Below, one piece after another: positions 6,660-12,237 of a stretch of 12,237 nt of DNA. The notes under the pieces were generated by a model. That model did no database searches. It was not told the origin of the DNA and saw only the letters and a list, made by a program, of their open reading frames with translations. The position numbers and the translations under genes were made by a program. The number at the start of each line of letters is the position of its first letter. Positions within the stretch are counted from its first letter, which is position 1. The DNA is from Nitrospinae bacterium CG22_combo_CG10-13_8_21_14_all_47_10 (GTDB lineage Bacteria; Nitrospinota; Nitrospinia; Nitrospinales; VA-1), in NCBI GenBank assembly GCA_002786505.1, contig PCTK01000077.1:1-12237 (forward strand). Reading direction: 5' to 3'.

Positions 6660-8146
6660 TCCCGCTTATAGGTTTTAGTCAACTCAGCAAGTTTTTTCAC
6701 ATCACTGGTTGACCAGTGATGCAACCGCCACTCCCAATTATTTTCAGCGATTCCGGGGCAATTCATGCGAGCGTCAGAGCCAAGCCCCAAAACGTCTTGC
6801 ATGGGCAATATTAATGTATCTGCAATTGAGCCCATTGCCAAAGCAACCATTTCTTCAGCGACCGTATTTAAATCTACTTTTTTCCCCAGAACCTCTTCCA
6901 GCTTTTCCCTGGCCTCTTCGCTCACCTCCTCTTCAAACCAGCCACGCACGGTGTTACAATCATGAGTCCCCGTATACAAAACACAGTTCTTCACATGGTT
7001 AACCGGAGCATAGGGATTTTCTGAAGGATCTCCATCAAAAGCAAAAACCAAAAGTTTCATTCCCGGAAACCCAAACCGGGTCATGGCATCTTTGACATCC
7101 TGGGTAATAATGCCCAGGTCTTCAGCCACAATCGGAAGGGATTCAAATTCTTTTAGTAGCCTTGAAAAGAATTCAATACCGGGACATTCCTGCCAATGAC
7201 CATTTTCAGCAGTCGCATCACTGGCAGGGATTTCCCATGTCGCCAGTAGACCCCGGAAATGATCGATTCTCACCAGATCAAAAAGGGTCAGGTTGTGTTT
7301 CATTCTCTCCAACCACCAACGGAAATCATTGGCGCGGAGGGCGTCCCAATCAAAGACCGTGTTTCCCCATCTTTGGCCCGTTTCGCTGAAGTAGTCAGGA
7401 GGAACACCCGCGACAACGACGGGTAGCAGAGCCTGGTCAAGTTTAAAAAACTCCGGGTGAGCCCAGACATCGGCGCTGTCATGGCTTACAAAAAGAGCCA
7501 CATCGCCAAAAATTCGAACATCGTTACTACAGCAGTAGGCTTGCAATTCCGCCCATTGCCTGAACAAAATAAATTGAAAATATTTCTCCTGGTCAATGAG
7601 CCCCACAAACCTTTCAATGTATTTAGCAACCATTTTTCTTGATTTTATTTCTTCCGGCCACTCAGCCCAGGAACATGTGCCAAAATGCTTTTTTAATACA
7701 GAAAAAAGGCAAAAGTCCTCAAGCCAATAGGAATTAGCCACACAAAATCTTTCATACTCATCTCTATCCATGCGCCTGCTAAAACGGGAGTAACTTTTTG
7801 ACAGCAGACTGATCTTAAAATCCAGAACAGAAGTATATTGAACACGATTCGGAGAAAACTCAAGATCAACTTCCAAATCCCGTTCCTCCAGAAAACCGTC
7901 ACGAATCATGAGTTCCGGGCTGACAAATAAAGGACTGATAGCAAAAGCCGAAGTACAGCTATAGGGGGAATTACCAAACGAGGTGGGGTTAATCGGAAGA
8001 ATTTGCCAAAGGGTCTGGTGAGCCTGTTTTAGTAAATCGACAAATTCAAATGCGGAAGGACCAAAATCTCCCACCCCGTACTTTGAAGGCAGGGATGTTA
8101 TATGCAGAAGAATTCCACTGCAACGAGAACCATGATTGTGAGACAT
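6656..8146 (-). CDS. malQ: 4-alpha-glucanotransferase (amylomaltase)
   Basis: MalQ, a GH77 enzyme, transfers segments between alpha-1,4-glucans. It lengthens short maltooligosaccharides so that phosphorylase can use them, and releases glucose. The protein has 496 residues, the compact Thermus-like size without the long N-terminal extension of E. coli MalQ. It begins with the typical SGILLHITSLPSKYGVGDFG and WQILPINPTSFGNSPY. Catalytic residues are visible: nucleophile Asp295 (VRIDHFRG), acid/base Glu342 (VAEDLG) and the stabilising Asp396 (YTGTHD). These are collinear with Asp293, Glu340 and Asp395 of Thermus aquaticus. The acceptor loop GVPPDYFSETGQRWGN is also present. After Asp396 the sequence is Cys-Asn where the family usually has Asn-Asp. 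The gene starts 23 nt after the GH57 stop and is probably the last gene of the glgB-GH57-malQ operon. No clear Shine-Dalgarno is seen at the start. Confidence 0.93.
   Translation of the reverse strand: MSHNHGSRCSGILLHITSLPSKYGVGDFGPSAFEFVDLLKQAHQTLWQILPINPTSFGNSPYSCTSAFAISPLFVSPELMIRDGFLEERDLEVDLEFSPNRVQYTSVLDFKISLLSKSYSRFSRRMDRDEYERFCVANSYWLEDFCLFSVLKKHFGTCSWAEWPEEIKSRKMVAKYIERFVGLIDQEKYFQFILFRQWAELQAYCCSNDVRIFGDVALFVSHDSADVWAHPEFFKLDQALLPVVVAGVPPDYFSETGQRWGNTVFDWDALRANDFRWWLERMKHNLTLFDLVRIDHFRGLLATWEIPASDATAENGHWQECPGIEFFSRLLKEFESLPIVAEDLGIITQDVKDAMTRFGFPGMKLLVFAFDGDPSENPYAPVNHVKNCVLYTGTHDCNTVRGWFEEEVSEEAREKLEEVLGKKVDLNTVAEEMVALAMGSIADTLILPMQDVLGLGSDARMNCPGIAENNWEWRLHHWSTSDVKKLAELTKTYKRD
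6700..6721. repeat. Perfect inverted repeat near the glgP/malQ junction
   Basis: CATCACTGGT (6700-6709) and ACCAGTGATG (6712-6721) are exact inverse complements separated by two bases. As RNA they give a nine-pair stem with a four-base loop on either strand. The repeat lies inside the malQ 3' coding region (around the codons for HHWSTSD) and 40 nt beyond the glgP stop. The T run at 6692-6697 precedes the stem on the plus strand and becomes an A run after it on the minus strand. It therefore does not have the form of a standard intrinsic terminator on either strand. It could stabilise the 3' end of glgP mRNA. Confidence 0.6.
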
Positions 8147-8169
8147 GTATATTTTTCGAGAAATTGGGG

Positions 8170-10578
8170 TTATTGAGGAACCCGAATCTTGAGAGAGCTG
8201 GCTAAAGCATTAAACCTTGCAATCCACTGCCTTGAAAACGGGTCCCTCTTGACGCTCTTTTCTAAAATTTCAGCGTAAACCGAATTCATCATCTGGTAAC
8301 ACAAATTCTGCACCTTCCACAAATTCATTTGCAGAGGCATGGCGACCAGAAGTCTCACAATATTTTCAAAACTTTCCAGCAAAAATAAATCCTTGGGGTT
8401 CCGGGTAATTTGCTGGGCCAGTTTTTCTACCCCAGCCTCAAAAAATACTCCCAGCGTTTGCACATCCAGCGAAACACTGTGAAGATCAACATCGCCAAGC
8501 AGTTTTTCTATTAAATGCAGATCAGGTTTGTCTTTGTTCAATTCTTCCAACAGCCGGGTATTTAAAATCGCCTCAATGATTGTTAAAAATAATTTTGGCG
8601 GCGGCACACCCTGCTCTTTTAAATAATCATTTAAAGGTTTAAAGGAATCATAAAGCCGTGCATAAGATTCTGCGTTTTCAGAGAGGGTGGAGAACAGGAT
8701 TTTATCTTGAATAGTTTTTTGCTCATTTCCCGACATAAATTTCAAAGGATAGGGTTTTGTTCCAAAAATATCCTCCAACTCTGATAAAAGCCCATCGTAT
8801 GAACCTGCGGTAAATCTCTGTTTGACCGATTCCATCCGCTTTTCGAAAGCTTCCCATTCCTGGGAACAGCAAACAAAAGTTTGTATTTTATAATCCCCGG
8901 AATTGACGGCGCAAAATTTTTGTCGGCTGGATTCAAGGGTTACTTCCGAAGTCACCATCACAGCCCCATATATCATTCTTGCACGACCTTTTTTCAAATC
9001 CTGATGATGGAGCAGTTCAATTCTATGAGAATATAAACTGACTTCACCGCCAAGCAGGTCAAACAACGAATCCAGTGCATAGTGGGCGCAGATGGCCGAA
9101 AAATCCATCCGATCTCTTTCCATGATGCCTTTATAAATCAGGGCGCCGTTTCCTCTCTCAGGTACATTACTCTCAGCCACCTCAAGCAATTCTAAAAACC
9201 GAGGCTCTAGCGCAATTCCAGAAAGCTCTTCCGCATATTGAATAGCCTTTCCCGCATAGAGAAGTATCTGCTCTGTTTCAATTCCCGATATATCATTAAA
9301 AAACCAACCGCAACTGGTGTACATGAGCATGGAGTTGCGTTGCATTTCGAGAAGCTTGAGCATGACAACCTTTTCAGAATCCTCAAGTTCACGTTGGGAT
9401 TGTTGCCTCAGGAAAGCATCCAGGCCAGAGCGATTGTCACGAACATCTACATAATCGTTTCTCGCCAGCCAGGGGTCCGTGAACAATTCTCTGCCAATAT
9501 CCATAAAAGTAGAATCAATCTTGTCCCTCACCCAGTCTAACGCCCTCCTTAGTGGCGCCCGCCATTTCTGGTTCCATTCGGGCCTGCCGCCGGTTTGACA
9601 GCCGCAATGGCTGTTCCAACGTCCGACCCCATGATCACAACTCCATGAGGTTTTTTCGTTTATCTCTACTTCCCGCTTCGGCGGAAATTTCGCCAGGTAT
9701 TCCGCAAAATTTGTCAACTTGAAATCCGCTCGGCTCTCTATGGATTGCAGGGCAAATGCCAGCGCCATATCGCCAAACTTGTGATGGTGCCCAAATGTTT
9801 CACCATCCGTCGCAACGCTGAGCAATTGAGGTCCATTTTCTCTATGCGCCTGCATTAAATTTTCAGCCAGATATTTTCCATCCTGCAAAAGATTTTTAAA
9901 CGCCATGGCCTGCGACAAAGGACCATTGTAAAAGAAAACACTAATACTTTTACCTCCCGTCAATCGCACCCGGTGGGGTTGGAAAATATCCAACCCTTCT
10001 TTCCTTCCGGATTTCCCTCTATATATTTCAAGCTGATTTCCTTGATGAGGGGCCAGAACTGTAAACAAAATGCCTGAGTCAGCCATTATTTCCAGGGTTT
10101 CCAAATCTACCGCCGTTTCCGGTAGCCACATTCCCTCCGGCAGACGTTTAAAGCGAAGTTCAAAGTCCCGGATTCCCCAATAAACCTGGGTGTATTTATC
10201 TCTGGCTTTAGCCAGTGGCATGATCATGTGGGAATAACATTGTGCCATCGCGGAACCATGGCCGGAAAATTTTTCAAGACTGATTTTATCAGCCTCCAAG
10301 ACCGCCTGATACGTATCCTGATCATGGTTTTCCATCCAACTTAACAACGTCGGGCCGAAGTCAAAACTTATTTGGGAATAGTTGTTTAGTATTTCGATGA
10401 TAAAACCCTTTTCATCGAGAATTCGCGCCCTTGAATTCGGGGCATAACACTCGGCATTAATTCGATCGTTCCAGTCATGGAAGGGATACGCCGACTCCTG
10501 AAAGGTAATGGCCTCCAGCCATGGATTCTCCCTGGGAGGCTGGTAAAAATGTCCGTGCACACAAATAAACTTTTTCAT
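8170..10578 (-). CDS. Glycoside hydrolase family 57 protein with DUF3536 region
   Basis: This 802-residue protein opens with ICVHGHFYQPPRENPW, the first conserved GH57 block. GMWLPETAVD (149-158) carries the probable nucleophile Glu154, and SVATDGETFGHHH (254-266) the probable acid/base Asp258. A following block, SWSCDHGVGRWNSHCGC (311-327), leads to GGRPEWNQKWRAPLRRALDW and is characteristic of proteins with the uncharacterised DUF3536 C-terminal half. GH57 members act on alpha-glucans as amylases, 4-alpha-glucanotransferases, branching enzymes or amylopullulanases. The exact reaction of the DUF3536 type is not known to me. No signal peptide is present, so a cytoplasmic role on glycogen is expected. 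The gene lies between glgB (48-nt gap) and malQ (23-nt gap), which supports a role in storage glucan remodelling. The 48-nt AT-rich gap upstream shows no strong Shine-Dalgarno. Confidence 0.88.
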   Translation of the reverse strand: MKKFICVHGHFYQPPRENPWLEAITFQESAYPFHDWNDRINAECYAPNSRARILDEKGFIIEILNNYSQISFDFGPTLLSWMENHDQDTYQAVLEADKISLEKFSGHGSAMAQCYSHMIMPLAKARDKYTQVYWGIRDFELRFKRLPEGMWLPETAVDLETLEIMADSGILFTVLAPHQGNQLEIYRGKSGRKEGLDIFQPHRVRLTGGKSISVFFYNGPLSQAMAFKNLLQDGKYLAENLMQAHRENGPQLLSVATDGETFGHHHKFGDMALAFALQSIESRADFKLTNFAEYLAKFPPKREVEINEKTSWSCDHGVGRWNSHCGCQTGGRPEWNQKWRAPLRRALDWVRDKIDSTFMDIGRELFTDPWLARNDYVDVRDNRSGLDAFLRQQSQRELEDSEKVVMLKLLEMQRNSMLMYTSCGWFFNDISGIETEQILLYAGKAIQYAEELSGIALEPRFLELLEVAESNVPERGNGALIYKGIMERDRMDFSAICAHYALDSLFDLLGGEVSLYSHRIELLHHQDLKKGRARMIYGAVMVTSEVTLESSRQKFCAVNSGDYKIQTFVCCSQEWEAFEKRMESVKQRFTAGSYDGLLSELEDIFGTKPYPLKFMSGNEQKTIQDKILFSTLSENAESYARLYDSFKPLNDYLKEQGVPPPKLFLTIIEAILNTRLLEELNKDKPDLHLIEKLLGDVDLHSVSLDVQTLGVFFEAGVEKLAQQITRNPKDLFLLESFENIVRLLVAMPLQMNLWKVQNLCYQMMNSVYAEILEKSVKRDPFSRQWIARFNALASSLKIRVPQ

Positions 10579-10626
10579 GAATCCAAAATTTGTTTTTTTA
10601 TTTTATTTATATACAAAGGAAATTAA

Positions 10627-12237
10627 TTACTTTTTGCATTTTAAAAAGATAATTGCGAGCGGGGGTAAAGCAAGGTTAATAGAAAAAGGTTTCCCATGCC
10701 AACTTATGGAGTCACTATGAACAGGCTGTGGATTTCCAATCCCCCCTCCTCCAAACTCATGGGAATCACTGTTTAGAATTTCGGTCCATGCCCCTTCATA
10801 AGGGACCCCAATACGATAATCATATCTCGGAACCGGGGTAAAATTCAAAGCCGCGATAATTTTATCATCGGGGCCGTTCCCTTTCCGTATGAGAGTAAAA
10901 ATAGAGTGATCGGAGTCACAGCAGTCAATCCATTCAAACCCTTCATGAGAAAATTCATTCAGGTAAAGTGCCGGCTCGTTGACATAAAGATGATTAAGAT
11001 TTTTCAGCCAGGACTGCACCCTCCTATGAGGCAAGTATTCCAAAAGGTGCCAATCAAGACTTTTTTCATGATGCCATTCTGCCCACTGGGCGAATTCCCC
11101 CCCCATGAAAAGAAGTTTTTTTCCCGGCTGTGCAAACATATGTCCAAATAACAAACGCAAGTTAGCGAATTTTTGCCAATCATCTCCCGGCATGCGGGCA
11201 ATCAGTGACCCCTTACCATGGACCACTTCATCGTGTGACAGGGGCAATATAAAATTTTCATGGTAGGCATACAACATGCGAAAAGTTAATTGGTCCTGGT
11301 GAAATTTCCTATAGACAGGATCATTTTTCATATACTCCAGCGTGTCATGCATCCAACCCATATCCCATTTCATTCCAAACCCCAATCCTCCTACATAGGT
11401 GGGTTTAGAAACCATAGGCCAGTCGGTCGACTCCTCAGCCATGGTCTGGGCATGAGGATATTTTTCATATACGACCTCATTAAATTTCCGTAAAAAACCA
11501 ATCGCCTCAAGATTTTCCCGGCCACCATAAGCATTGGGGATCCATTCGCCATCTTCCCTGGAGTAATCCAAATAAAGCATGGATGCCACCGCATCCACCC
11601 GCAACCCATCGATATGAAAGACATCCAACCAATAAAGCGCGTTGCTGATAAGAAAACTGGATACCTCATTGCGACCATAGTTGAAAATGTGTGAACCCCA
11701 GTCAGGATGGAAGCCCTGCCGTTGATCGGCATGTTCATAAATATGCGTTCCATCAAACCATCCCAAAGCAAATTCGTCAGTAGCGAAATGGGAGGGCACC
11801 CAATCCAAAATCACCCCAATATTACTCTGATGTAAATAGTCCACCAGATACATGAAATCCTGAGGCGTTCCATAACGACTTGTGGGAGCAAAGTATCCCG
11901 TACACTGATATCCCCAGGAACCATAGAAAGGATGCTCCATCACAGGAAGGAATTCAACATGGGTGAATTCTATTTCCCTGAGATACTCCGCTAAAAGTGG
12001 CGCCAGTTCCCGATAGGTGAGTGAAGAGTTATCGAGCTTGCGCCTCCACGACCCGATATGCACTTCATAAATGGAAACAGGGCTGTTGTGAAAATCATGC
12101 CGTTTGCGCCCCTGGTCCATCCAGTCCTGATCCTGCCACGAGTAATCCAGATCCCAAACAATGCTCCCAGTCCTGTGAGGAATTTCGCAATACTTGGCAA
12201 ACGGGTCGGCTTTCTCAACCTGGTAACCATAATGGCG
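10627..12237 (-). CDS. glgB: 1,4-alpha-glucan branching enzyme (5' end outside the window)
   Basis: GlgB (GH13 subfamily 9) cuts an alpha-1,4 chain and reattaches it as an alpha-1,6 branch during glycogen synthesis. The frame is open to the right edge, so 536 C-terminal residues are present. The Met codon at 12120 is internal and not the start: the 39 residues before it (including YQVEKADPFAKY and GSIVWDLDY) match the end of the N-terminal CBM48 domain. The GH13 core follows: YEVHIGSW, VILDWVPSHF, GLRVDAVASMLYLDY with nucleophile Asp215 (visible numbering), TMAEESTDWP with the acid/base glutamate, and LPLSHDEVVHGKGS with the conserved His-Asp. The C-terminal beta domain ends at LALPPLAIIFLKCKK. 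Most of CBM48 and any additional N-terminal domain lie beyond the window, as does the promoter of this probable operon. Confidence 0.95.
   Translation of the reverse strand, partial: RHYGYQVEKADPFAKYCEIPHRTGSIVWDLDYSWQDQDWMDQGRKRHDFHNSPVSIYEVHIGSWRRKLDNSSLTYRELAPLLAEYLREIEFTHVEFLPVMEHPFYGSWGYQCTGYFAPTSRYGTPQDFMYLVDYLHQSNIGVILDWVPSHFATDEFALGWFDGTHIYEHADQRQGFHPDWGSHIFNYGRNEVSSFLISNALYWLDVFHIDGLRVDAVASMLYLDYSREDGEWIPNAYGGRENLEAIGFLRKFNEVVYEKYPHAQTMAEESTDWPMVSKPTYVGGLGFGMKWDMGWMHDTLEYMKNDPVYRKFHQDQLTFRMLYAYHENFILPLSHDEVVHGKGSLIARMPGDDWQKFANLRLLFGHMFAQPGKKLLFMGGEFAQWAEWHHEKSLDWHLLEYLPHRRVQSWLKNLNHLYVNEPALYLNEFSHEGFEWIDCCDSDHSIFTLIRKGNGPDDKIIAALNFTPVPRYDYRIGVPYEGAWTEILNSDSHEFGGGGIGNPQPVHSDSISWHGKPFSINLALPPLAIIFLKCKK

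Noticed and set aside
10507..10534. Imperfect inverted repeat GCCTCC/GGAGGC near the start of the GH57 gene
   Set aside because: It lies in codons for the conserved QPPRENPWLEA segment, so protein constraint explains the sequence, and the pairing needs a bulge.
11391..11771. 126-codon minus-strand open frame within glgB
   Set aside because: It is an out-of-frame shadow of glgB, whose catalytic motifs lie in the other frame over the same bases.
1..12237. Defence island, mobile element, CRISPR array or biosynthetic cluster
   Set aside because: No transposase, integrase, repeat-spacer array, toxin-antitoxin pair or nuclease is visible. The right two thirds is a conventional glycogen metabolism block.

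Overview
The window is an ordinary-looking bacterial chromosomal segment of intermediate base composition. It has dense genes, one tRNA, and no phage, IS or CRISPR signal. The taxon cannot be fixed from the sequence alone. The mix of bacterial CmoA, an FmdB-type zinc ribbon, a SPASM radical SAM enzyme, a DUF3536-type GH57 protein and a branching-enzyme/amylomaltase/phosphorylase set suggests a Gram-negative, deltaproteobacterial or Nitrospinota-like lineage; this is a low-confidence inference. Several genes lack a clear Shine-Dalgarno sequence.

Left part (1-2355), plus strand. A short dispersed-repeat-like palindrome lies at the left edge. It is followed by cmoA, the carboxy-SAM synthase for tRNA wobble-uridine modification, whose real start appears to be an AUU codon. 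A small FmdB-family zinc ribbon protein and a radical SAM/SPASM enzyme of unknown substrate follow, 18 nt apart. A complete tRNA-Pro(CGG) begins only 6 nt after the radical SAM stop codon.

Middle (2356-4015), plus strand. A two-domain ABC-F ATPase (a ribosome-associated factor, not a transporter) has a possible promoter with a perfect -35 box so close to its ATG that the mRNA would be almost leaderless.

Right part (4016-12237) is an alpha-glucan (glycogen) metabolism block. Glycogen phosphorylase (glgP) runs rightward. Converging on it from the right edge is a tightly packed minus-strand set: glgB (branching enzyme, 5' end outside the window), a GH57/DUF3536 protein, and malQ (4-alpha-glucanotransferase). 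Gaps between these are 48 and 23 nt, so an operon is likely. glgP and malQ meet tail to tail with a 4-nt overlap of their stop codons, and a 10-bp inverted repeat lies 40 nt beyond the glgP stop. Together the four enzymes can branch, trim, disproportionate and phosphorolyse storage alpha-glucan to glucose-1-phosphate. No glgA or glgC is visible here. The least understood members are the GH57/DUF3536 protein and the radical SAM enzyme.
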